Shown here piece after piece: positions 6,400 through 13,603 of a DNA stretch of 33,241 nt. The stretch is from an uncultured Clostridia bacterium. Lineage in GTDB: Bacteria; Bacillota; Clostridia; Oscillospirales; CAG-272. The translations under genes were made by a program, and so were the position numbers. The notes beneath the pieces were generated by a model. That model saw only the letters and a program-made list of their open reading frames with translations. It was not told the DNA's origin and did no database searches. The DNA lies in the NCBI GenBank assembly GCA_944384515.1, contig CALWTU010000088.1, positions 1-33,241 on the forward strand, given 5' to 3'. The number at the start of each line of letters is the position of its first letter. Within the stretch, counting starts at the first letter, position 1.

Positions 6400-7629
6400 T
6401 CAATACAATACAATATGTCTTGGCAGTCCGTTGTCATAATCAAGGCTAACTTCTCCCATAATCAATGGTTTGAGATATTCAATGCCCTCTTCAGTAATAA
6501 AGTTGCCCTCTTTGTTTATAAATTCCCTCGGTACCTTCTTAACTCCGTTTGCTATCTCCGAAACAGGGACAGCGTCTGTTCTTATTTTATATCCGTCAGA
6601 TGTTTCACGGACAAATATCATCATAACACCGCTCTTTCCGTCAACAGCTGCACTGACTGCCGCCTTTCCTATTTCAACAGATTCATCTATATCTGTTTTT
6701 GAAAGGCAGTGTGCCGCACATCTTTGCGGAAGATTAAGTTCTATAGCTCTGACTTTGCATCCGAGTTTTTCCTTAACGAGATCTTTTAACACATTTGACG
6801 CACCTGAGAGCATCTTGTGTCCGAACGCATCAACCTTGGAGCTGTCAGCCCCTACATATTCTCCGTCGGCGTATCTTATTCCCTCAGATACACATACAAG
6901 CAGTCCGGAATGTTTTTCCATTGCCGCCTTAACAGAACTGATAAACTCATCTTTGTCAAACGCAACCTCCGGCAGGTAAATAAGGTCGGGAGCAATACCT
7001 CCTGAGATCAGCGGAAGCACCGAAGATGCGGTGAGCCAGCCGGCATCTCTGCCCATAATTTCCACAATTGTAACTGCTTTCACCGTATAAACAGAAATAT
7101 CTCTCATGAGTTCTTTTACAGTAGTCGCAACATATTTTGCGGCAGAACCAAATCCGGGTGTATGGTCGGTAACAAGCAAATCATTATCTATTGTCTTGGG
7201 AACACCGATTACTTTTATATCGTAACCGATACTTTCACAGTAGGAAGAGAGTTTATCCGTTGTGTCCATTGAATCGTTTCCGCCTATGTAAAAGAAGTAT
7301 CTGATATTATACTTTTTTAATTTTTCTACGATTTTTATATAAAGCTGTTCGTCGTCACTGTAACTTTTCAGTCTCTTTCTGCAAGACCCAAGTGCGGCGG
7401 CAGGTGTAGCCTCAAGCGTTTTGAGTTTTTCGCTTTCCGAAAATGCGTCAAACAAATTCACAAATCTTTCTTCAAGAAATCCCTCTATGCCATTAATCAT
7501 TCCATAAAGATTATCAATAATTCCCTTTTCTTTTGCCGCCATCGCACCTCTTATGACACCCGACAAAGTTGCGTTAATCGCGGCGGTAGGACCTCCGGAT
7601 TGACCTACAACAGCATTTCCTTTTAACAC
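6400..7629 (-). CDS. PPi-type 6-phosphofructokinase
   Basis: This 409-residue enzyme phosphorylates fructose 6-phosphate in glycolysis. The family signatures are visible: GQSGGPTAAINA at the N-terminus, GGNDS (residues 116-120), PKTIDND (144-150), TPGFGSAAKY and IMGRDAGWL. In ATP-dependent PfkA the first two sites read GGDGS and PGTIDND. The Asp in GGNDS and the Lys in PKTIDND are the residues established as favouring pyrophosphate, so diphosphate-fructose-6-phosphate 1-phosphotransferase activity is most likely. The start is GTG (7629) with GGAGG 9 nt upstream. It follows the SOD-like gene by 55 nt with no terminator visible between them, so the two may be cotranscribed. Such an enzyme makes glycolysis reversible and spares ATP in anaerobes. 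Confidence 0.88.
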   Translation of the reverse strand: MLKGNAVVGQSGGPTAAINATLSGVIRGAMAAKEKGIIDNLYGMINGIEGFLEERFVNLFDAFSESEKLKTLEATPAAALGSCRKRLKSYSDDEQLYIKIVEKLKKYNIRYFFYIGGNDSMDTTDKLSSYCESIGYDIKVIGVPKTIDNDLLVTDHTPGFGSAAKYVATTVKELMRDISVYTVKAVTIVEIMGRDAGWLTASSVLPLISGGIAPDLIYLPEVAFDKDEFISSVKAAMEKHSGLLVCVSEGIRYADGEYVGADSSKVDAFGHKMLSGASNVLKDLVKEKLGCKVRAIELNLPQRCAAHCLSKTDIDESVEIGKAAVSAAVDGKSGVMMIFVRETSDGYKIRTDAVPVSEIANGVKKVPREFINKEGNFITEEGIEYLKPLIMGEVSLDYDNGLPRHIVLY

Positions 7630-7684
7630 TACAATAAACCTCCGTTATTTTTTCTTATTAATTTTAATTTATCCGTTTTTTTAA

Positions 7685-8209
7685 TCAGTCATTATCCAAA
7701 ACTTTAAGATTTAAATTAGCTAATGCATTTCTGATATACTGCTTTTTGTCAAATTTATAATCAAAGAAATATGCGTGCTCGTATAAATCAAGCGCAAGCT
7801 TCGGCTTGCCGTGTACAAAAATATCTGTAAATGTTTCCCCGCAGTATATTCTGTTCTCCTCGTTTTTTTCGTATATAATCAAAAAGCCCTGTTTTTTCTT
7901 ATCAGAAATATCCAACAGATTATACAGAAAATTAGCCTCGCTGCCCCAAATTTTCTTAATGCATTTTGACTCTTCGTTTCGGGCAGAAAACGAGTTGAAA
8001 AACAAGTCATGCACGAGTATTTCCGTTTTCAGATCCAAAATTTCCGCCTTTATACCTTTGTCAATTTTCATTTTGTATATCTGAGATATATCTTTATTCT
8101 TTATAAAGTCAAAACTTTTCTCAAGAATAGAGTATTTCAGTGCAAGTGTATTTGCATACTCCTTATGCAGCAAAATATTCTCCTCTGACAAAAAATTCTC
8201 AAGTCCCAT
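7685..8209 (-). CDS. Divergent Fe/Mn superoxide dismutase-like protein
   Basis: The start is placed at 8209 because GGAGGGG sits 6 nt upstream; this gives 174 residues, shorter than typical SODs of about 200. Similarity is clearest at the C-terminus, where LALDLYEHAYFFDYK (residues 138-152) matches the DVWEHAYYLDYQ signature. A second segment, VHDLFFNSF (66-74), matches the NHTFYWNCL region. All four expected metal ligands can be placed: His15, His67, Asp141 and His145. The Trp/Gln outer-sphere residues and the Gly-rich middle are not obvious, so dismutase activity is uncertain. The neighbour upstream is the redox chaperone gene hslO, which supports an oxidative-stress role. A hairpin at 8216-8258 covers its Shine-Dalgarno. 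Confidence 0.72.
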   Translation of the reverse strand: MGLENFLSEENILLHKEYANTLALKYSILEKSFDFIKNKDISQIYKMKIDKGIKAEILDLKTEILVHDLFFNSFSARNEESKCIKKIWGSEANFLYNLLDISDKKKQGFLIIYEKNEENRIYCGETFTDIFVHGKPKLALDLYEHAYFFDYKFDKKQYIRNALANLNLKVLDND

Positions 8210-8215
8210 AATAAA

Positions 8216-8258
8216 CCCCTCCGTTAAAATCCTCATTCAAATAATATGAACAGAGGGG
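8216..8258 (-). promoter_or_regulatory. Leader hairpin covering the SOD-like gene's ribosome site
   Basis: In the mRNA CCCCUCUG (8258-8251) can pair with CGGAGGGG (8223-8216) over 8 bp with one G-U pair and a 27-nt loop. The downstream arm contains the whole Shine-Dalgarno. On the plus strand the same repeat is followed by six T residues and would look like a terminator, but no plus-strand gene leads into it. Confidence 0.5.
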
Positions 8259-8265
8259 CTTTTTT

Positions 8266-8294
8266 ATTATAGCTTAGAAGTCAGTTATTGTTCT
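8266..8294 (-). promoter_or_regulatory. Possible promoter of the SOD-like gene
   Basis: A perfect TATAAT (8271-8266) follows a poor -35 (AGAACA, 8294-8289) at 17 nt on the minus strand. Transcription would start at the first arm of the leader hairpin. The weak -35 suggests that an activator is needed, or that the gene is read mainly from hslO. Confidence 0.4.
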
Positions 8295-9181
8295 GTTAAT
8301 TCTTTTTCATCAAAGGTATACTGGCTGTTACAAAAATGACAGATAGCAGTAAGTTCTCTTTTCTTTCCTTCCTTTTCCTGCTCGTCAAGCATGCTCATTA
8401 TTTCTTTTTCTCCGAGAGACTTGATTTTTTTCTTCATTCTCTCTCTTGAGCAGTCGCATTTATATTCAACTTCAATTTCATCGAATATATCGTATTCTAT
8501 TCCCGAAAGAGCAAGAGCCGCAATATCCTCATTTGTCTTTCCGAGCTCAAAAAGTTTTGATATGTTAGTAACATTTGAAGCATTGTTCTCAAGCTTTGAC
8601 ACCGTATCCTCGTCAGGAAACGGCATTACCTGTATGAGAACACCGCCTGCCGAAAGACATGTGTAGTCTCTGTCTATCCTCACTCCCAAAGAAAGGAGCG
8701 TGGGTATCTGCTCGCTGGTAGCAAAATAAGTTGCAATATCCTCCGCAATCTCTCCGCTGACTATCTGTATTGAGCCGACTTGCGGCTCTTTTCCTCCGAC
8801 ATCTTTTATAACCGATAAAATTCCTCTGCCCACCGCTTTTCCGACATCAAGCTTTCCGTTTTCCTTTTTGGGGGGATTGGCAAGAGGATTCTGAATATAC
8901 CCCTTAACATTTCCAAAGTAATCAGCAACAACTATTATTTTCCCCGCTTCTCCGTCGCCCGAAAACGAAACAGTCAGAGTATCTTTACTCTCCGGAAGAA
9001 GTGTTCCTATCATTGATGCGGCAGTCAGAGTCCTGCCAAGTGCACATGCGGCAGTGGGCATCGGTCTGTGCTTTCTTATCATCTCATTAACTATCTCACG
9101 GGAGTTTATAACAAGAAATCTTGCAGAACCGTCTCTTGTCATACCGCGAAGAATTTTGGATTTTTTAACTTCATTTTCCAT
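8285..9181 (-). CDS. hslO: Hsp33 redox-regulated chaperone
   Basis: Hsp33 is a cytoplasmic holdase that is silent when reduced and activated by oxidation and unfolding, binding clients to prevent aggregation. The 298-residue protein has full family length. The N-terminal domain contains ARFLVINSREIVNE and the GRTLTAA region. The C-terminal redox switch has the four zinc-binding Cys in the expected spacing: CDC (242, 244) and CHFC (281, 284). The ATG is preceded by AAAGGAGCG. It lies 14 nt after the methyltransferase gene and is the last tightly coupled gene of the terB-led operon; a SOD-like gene follows 75 nt downstream. Confidence 0.96.
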   Translation of the reverse strand: MENEVKKSKILRGMTRDGSARFLVINSREIVNEMIRKHRPMPTAACALGRTLTAASMIGTLLPESKDTLTVSFSGDGEAGKIIVVADYFGNVKGYIQNPLANPPKKENGKLDVGKAVGRGILSVIKDVGGKEPQVGSIQIVSGEIAEDIATYFATSEQIPTLLSLGVRIDRDYTCLSAGGVLIQVMPFPDEDTVSKLENNASNVTNISKLFELGKTNEDIAALALSGIEYDIFDEIEVEYKCDCSRERMKKKIKSLGEKEIMSMLDEQEKEGKKRELTAICHFCNSQYTFDEKELTEQ

Positions 9182-9195
9182 ATTAAACGCTCCTT

Positions 9196-9954
9196 TTATT
9201 TAAGGCACCTTGCCGCAAAATAAATTCTTTCGTCTTCATCGGTACCCACACTGAAATTAAAGTCGGAGTACGCACCGATAAACTCAAATCCGCATTTTAA
9301 AAGCAGATTTTTTATGCTCTTTACTGTATACATCTTTTCCGACTGCTGTTCGTCATATCTGTCATACATTCCGTTTTCATTTTCACGGAACAAAGTTATA
9401 TAGAAGTCGCATATCTTGCTTTTAGGATTATAATAGTTTTGCCATGTGCAGAATGATTTTCTGTCTTCCATTATGTATGAATTATTTCCGTAAACAGTCT
9501 CGAACTTTTTTCTGCCGTTAATATCAAATATAAAAAGTCCGTTCGGAGAGAGATAATTATGCACAAGCTCAAAGCATTCCCGCACCTCGCCTGATGACAT
9601 CAGATGATTTATGCAGTCAAGGCATGATACGGTAACATCAACCGTACCGTAAAGTTCAAAACTCGTCATATCCTGGCAAAGCCAAAGAATATTGTTCTCG
9701 GAGAGCTGCCTTTCGGCGGCTCTCCGTGCCTTATCAAGCATCAACGGAGAGTAGTCGACTCCCGTCATGTCGTAGCCCCTTTTTGCAAGCTCAATTGTCA
9801 TTTTCCCCGTGCCGCAGCCAAGATCCAGTATCAGTTCAGGCTTTCCGCCAAAATACTGCTCACCGATTATCTTCTCAATAAAATCAGCCCATTGTGAATA
9901 ATCAATATCTTTATTGATTTTATCATAAACTGACGAAATCAAATCATATATCAT
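9196..9954 (-). CDS. Class I SAM-dependent methyltransferase
   Basis: A 252-residue protein with a Rossmann-type methyltransferase domain. Motif I is LDLGCGTGKMT (about residues 43-53), the acidic end of strand 2 is VDYSP and motif IV is SCLDCINH. The C-terminal part (YTVKSIKNLLLKCGFEF) is typical of small-molecule or tRNA-type methyltransferases with an added beta sheet. No DPPY or NPPY motif is present, so it is not an adenine- or cytosine-N4 DNA methyltransferase of the PglX kind. The substrate is unknown. It sits 17 nt after the helicase gene and 14 nt before hslO, inside the same operon. The Shine-Dalgarno (AGTAGG) is weak. Confidence 0.88.
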   Translation of the reverse strand: MIYDLISSVYDKINKDIDYSQWADFIEKIIGEQYFGGKPELILDLGCGTGKMTIELAKRGYDMTGVDYSPLMLDKARRAAERQLSENNILWLCQDMTSFELYGTVDVTVSCLDCINHLMSSGEVRECFELVHNYLSPNGLFIFDINGRKKFETVYGNNSYIMEDRKSFCTWQNYYNPKSKICDFYITLFRENENGMYDRYDEQQSEKMYTVKSIKNLLLKCGFEFIGAYSDFNFSVGTDEDERIYFAARCLK

Positions 9955-9971
9955 AAATTACCTACTCAATA

Positions 9972-12206
9972 TTATTCAAATCTTAAAAACAGTTCATCCT
10001 TCATCAGTCGGTCTTTTGCGTATGCTCTTCTCAATAAATCCGGAGGTATAAATTCATCGTACTTATCGTATACGGGACATTCAGACGGATCCATGAGCTG
10101 CTCTGTATTCAGTCCGTCCCTGTCAAGAATGTTCCTGATATTAAAGAGGAATGTTTTTGCAAAAGTCTCACTCGATTTAAATGTAATGTATGAACACCCC
10201 TGCCCCTGTATATCTGAAATACCGAGTTCATCACTATATTTGTTCAGAAACCTTCTGAGAGTTCTGAACGAACATGTTCCGAGCCAGGGGAACAGAACAT
10301 AACTCTGTCCGCCGAGATAAACGAGCATATTTTCGTCCATCTTTGCCTTTTTTGCAATTTGCCTTGCATTAAAGAGTCTTTGCTTTGCATTCTCTCCGAG
10401 GAATTTATACTCTTTATTATTGAAGAGGACATCTTTCATTGCAAGAAGAATTTTTGTGTGTATTTCTCCTCCGTCTCCGGGCCATGAAACTTCCATTTTA
10501 CCCTCAACAGCCTTTACAAAAATGAGTTTTCTCGCAATGTCAATTTCCTTAACCTCCCATACTCTTCCGGCTAACGCAAACCTGTCGCCGACGGGAGGTG
10601 TATTTGTTATTGTTCCAATCTCCTCGCTGTCCTGACGCACAGTATAGTCCTCACTGTCTTTAAATACCGCATAAAACTTAAAAGAATTTATTATCCTCTC
10701 GCCTGCAAGTCCTATAATCAGTCCTTTTTCCTCTGTAAGCTCAAGAAAATCGCTGTTTACCATTGACAGGAGAAGTTCTCTGTAATCCTCCTTTGCCAGA
10801 TTTGCGAACGGAGGAAGAGAAAGCACTCTGTTGGCAAGCTCCTTCGGCGAGAGTTCGCCCGCAGCGGCAAGAGTGCTGAGAGTTTGCTGAAAAGCAAGGC
10901 TCATCGGCATCTGTTTTATCCTTGGCGGCTCAATAAAACGCTCTGAGGAGTAGAGTTCTATAATTGCAATTCCCCGAAGCAGATCCCATGGAATAAGTTC
11001 CGGCAGAGTTGCGTTCGGAAGCGGTGTATCCTCTCTGAAAAGCATAATCATTTCAGGCGGCGTTCCCCTTCTTCCGGAACGTCCGAGACGCTGAAGAAAA
11101 CTCGAAACAGATGTCGGAGCGTCAATCTGAAGCACTCGGTCAAGCTTACCTATATCAATTCCGAGTTCCATTGTAACGGTGGCACAGGTCACCACCTCAC
11201 GCAGGTTATCATCTTTCATCTTCATTTCTGCATCTTCTCTGAGAGATGTGGAGAGATTTCCGTGATGAATCATGAAAATATCCTTTTCACCGCGGTGCTT
11301 GGCAATTTGGCGCAATGTAGCGGTAACATACTCTGTCTCTTCACGGGAATTTGAAAACACCAACGCTTTTTTCCCTTTTGCCGCATCATAAAGATACTCA
11401 TAACCGGGGTCAAGACGGGCGCGTCCCCCTTTATCCGCATATGCACCGGTTACGGCGTTAGGAGAGGAGGACTGCTCCTCATTCGGATTTTGAATATAAA
11501 AATGCTCAAAGCCGAGACGCCATTTCAGTCCTGCTGGTTTTGTCAGGGGTATTTCGGTTTCCCTATGCGAGCCGGCTTCCAGCCACCTTGCCGCAACATC
11601 TGCGCTTCCGAGCGTTGCACTTAGTCCCACCCTCCTCGGGTGGTAACCGATAATCCTTCCGAGTCTTGAAAGCTGGCAAAGAACCTGACTTCCTCGGTCG
11701 GACCCGATCATACAATGTATTTCATCAATTACAACATACCTCAGTGCTGAGAACAAACGGGGTATATCATTATATCTGTTAATAAGCATTGACTCAAGTG
11801 ATTCGGGAGTTATCTGTAAAATTCCGCACGGATTTTTTATCAGTTTATTTTTGTGTGACGAACTTACATCTCCATGCCAGTGAGTAAGAGGAATACCCGA
11901 CATATCCAGAACTTCATCAAGTCGGAAAAACTGGTCGTTGATTAATGCTTTCAGCGGAGCAATATACAAAACAGAAACCGATTTACTCTCCGAGGGGTGA
12001 TCGATTAAATCAGATATTATCGGGAAAAATGCCGCTTCCGTCTTTCCCGAAGCAGTAGAAGATGACAAAAGTAGGTTTTTATCCGTCTCAAATATCACCC
12101 TTGCCGCCTCGAGCTGTATCTCTCTCAATTCGCTCCAGCCGTGACTGTAAATATATTCTTTTATGAAGTCAGGAAATTTTGAAAAGACTCTGTCCGCTTC
12201 TGTCAT
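9972..12206 (-). CDS. Lhr/BrxHI-like superfamily 2 DNA helicase
   Basis: A 744-residue DExH helicase. Residues 25-60 hold the Q-motif-like region and Walker A (TASGKT, 51-56); PLKAL is motif Ia; DEIH (161-164) is Walker B; SAT (196-198) is motif III. The second RecA domain has VFSNSREETE, TMELGIDIG and the motif VI arginine fingers QRLGRSGRR (372-380). About 350 further residues follow, resembling the winged-helix and accessory domain of the Lhr core, which translocates 3'-5' on DNA. It is shorter than full-length Lhr (about 1500). Helicases of this kind are BrxHI in type 2 BREX, where they pair with BrxD; here the BrxD-like gene lies 26 nt upstream. The ATG has AGGAGCG upstream. The DNA target and role here are not known. 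Confidence 0.88.
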   Translation of the reverse strand: MTEADRVFSKFPDFIKEYIYSHGWSELREIQLEAARVIFETDKNLLLSSSTASGKTEAAFFPIISDLIDHPSESKSVSVLYIAPLKALINDQFFRLDEVLDMSGIPLTHWHGDVSSSHKNKLIKNPCGILQITPESLESMLINRYNDIPRLFSALRYVVIDEIHCMIGSDRGSQVLCQLSRLGRIIGYHPRRVGLSATLGSADVAARWLEAGSHRETEIPLTKPAGLKWRLGFEHFYIQNPNEEQSSSPNAVTGAYADKGGRARLDPGYEYLYDAAKGKKALVFSNSREETEYVTATLRQIAKHRGEKDIFMIHHGNLSTSLREDAEMKMKDDNLREVVTCATVTMELGIDIGKLDRVLQIDAPTSVSSFLQRLGRSGRRGTPPEMIMLFREDTPLPNATLPELIPWDLLRGIAIIELYSSERFIEPPRIKQMPMSLAFQQTLSTLAAAGELSPKELANRVLSLPPFANLAKEDYRELLLSMVNSDFLELTEEKGLIIGLAGERIINSFKFYAVFKDSEDYTVRQDSEEIGTITNTPPVGDRFALAGRVWEVKEIDIARKLIFVKAVEGKMEVSWPGDGGEIHTKILLAMKDVLFNNKEYKFLGENAKQRLFNARQIAKKAKMDENMLVYLGGQSYVLFPWLGTCSFRTLRRFLNKYSDELGISDIQGQGCSYITFKSSETFAKTFLFNIRNILDRDGLNTEQLMDPSECPVYDKYDEFIPPDLLRRAYAKDRLMKDELFLRFE

Positions 12207-12232
12207 AATTCGCTCCTATTTTCTGCCTTAAA

Positions 12233-13603
12233 TTATATATCTATATCAGACAAACTTATCTTGTTTTTGTAAGGGTTTGAATGCTCGGGCATCTCAGTTT
12301 CTTCGTGATTTTCATTCTGAGCGCCGGCACTCACCTTATCAACCAGATCGCCAAAAGATGCCGATTTATTATCTCTTAAAATATTGAGCAATGTAAGATA
12401 GTCTCTGATAATCTCTCTCGGTGTAACCATCTCGGCAGCACCCGCTCTTGAAAGGGCGGTTTTCATAAACTTCTCTATCTGCTCGTCTGTCAGAGGCAGA
12501 GTCTGACTTCCCTCTCTTTCGGCGTAGAGCTTTGTAAGTCTTTTAACCAAAGCCAACAGCTCATTATCAGAAAGTCGGCGCAAACGAATAACGGGAGATG
12601 AGAGGTTCTGATACCCCATATCCGCATAAGTTGAATCTGAAAGTCTGCTCTTCAAAGCTTCATAGCTGAAAAGGCCGCGCCTTGTGTCCTCCAAAAACTG
12701 GGGTGTTCCTCCGAAAACTACTCCGAGGTTTCTCGCCTTGCCTTGCAAAGTATCATTGAAAATAGTTAATATCTTTTCGTAATTGGCCTCTCTTGAAATT
12801 CTGTTTGGAATTTTATATAGGTTTACACATTCGTCTATAAAAAGCACCAGTCCGCAATAACCGAGTTTTACAGACAGTGTTGCAAAAAGTTTGAGAAAAT
12901 TATACCAGTTGTCATCGTCAATTATTGTGCTGGTGCGGAAGCCTAATGTCTGCGCCGCTTCGGTCTTTGTAGAATACTCTCCCCTTATCCACTTAAGGCA
13001 AGCGCTCTTTTTGTCGGCATCGTCATTTATTGCCGCCATGTAATACTCTCCGAGCACATGTGCAAAATCAAAACCACCGACATCCCCCTCAAGAGAAGAC
13101 AAAAGAAGATATACTCTCTTCTTAAGTTCCGCCTCAAACTGTGCAGTATCGGGTTGCATACCGTCAGAAACAAGTTCTGTACGCAACGCTGTCAAATGTC
13201 TTGAAAAAATGGACGAAAGAGCTCCGCCGTCAGGAGACGCTTTGCTCGCAAGATTTATCATAAGTTCCCTGTATGTGGCGATACCGGCTCCGTTTCCTCC
13301 CGTAAGGCGTCTTTCAGGAGACAAATCCGCATCGGCGCATATAAATCCTCTGTCCAACGCATAGCCCCTGATAAGTTGTATCAAAAAGCTCTTTCCGCTT
13401 CCGTATCTTCCTATCAGAAATCTTGTAACGGCTCCGCCTTCTTTGATATCGTCAAGATTATCCAAAAGAGAGTTTATTTCTTCTTTTCTGCCTATTGCAA
13501 TGTACGGAGCGCCGCTCCTGGGCACAACTCCTGCCGCAAGAGAAGAAATCAAAGTATTTAAAATTCTCTTTGGTATTTTTATTTCTGTATTTTCGAGAGC
13601 CAC
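12233..13603 (-). CDS. BrxD-like P-loop ATPase (DUF2791)
   Basis: A 456-residue ATPase of the DUF2791/BrxD kind. Walker A is IGRYGSGKS (residues 64-72), Walker B is LVLFIDE (252-258), a sensor-like strand reads GVVFGGT (294-300) and an arginine-rich finger region follows (RRGLFSYEALKSRL, 308-321). The tail after residue 425 is polar and probably disordered. In type 2 BREX such a protein pairs with an Lhr-like helicase, probably as a DNA-engaging AAA-type motor or loader. The start is GTG (13603) with GGAGG 10 nt upstream; both lie inside the end of the TerB gene, overlapping it by 25 nt, which implies translational coupling. The partnership with the TerB protein and helicase is inferred from this arrangement. 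Confidence 0.85.
   Translation of the reverse strand: MALENTEIKIPKRILNTLISSLAAGVVPRSGAPYIAIGRKEEINSLLDNLDDIKEGGAVTRFLIGRYGSGKSFLIQLIRGYALDRGFICADADLSPERRLTGGNGAGIATYRELMINLASKASPDGGALSSIFSRHLTALRTELVSDGMQPDTAQFEAELKKRVYLLLSSLEGDVGGFDFAHVLGEYYMAAINDDADKKSACLKWIRGEYSTKTEAAQTLGFRTSTIIDDDNWYNFLKLFATLSVKLGYCGLVLFIDECVNLYKIPNRISREANYEKILTIFNDTLQGKARNLGVVFGGTPQFLEDTRRGLFSYEALKSRLSDSTYADMGYQNLSSPVIRLRRLSDNELLALVKRLTKLYAEREGSQTLPLTDEQIEKFMKTALSRAGAAEMVTPREIIRDYLTLLNILRDNKSASFGDLVDKVSAGAQNENHEETEMPEHSNPYKNKISLSDIDI

Noticed and set aside
8216..8265. Plus-strand intrinsic terminator
   Set aside because: The hairpin plus six T residues looks right, but no plus-strand gene reads toward it; the arms make more sense as a leader structure of the minus-strand SOD-like gene.
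9196..9954. DNA methyltransferase of a BREX or restriction system
   Set aside because: The protein is a small class I methyltransferase without a DPPY/NPPY motif or a target-recognition domain.
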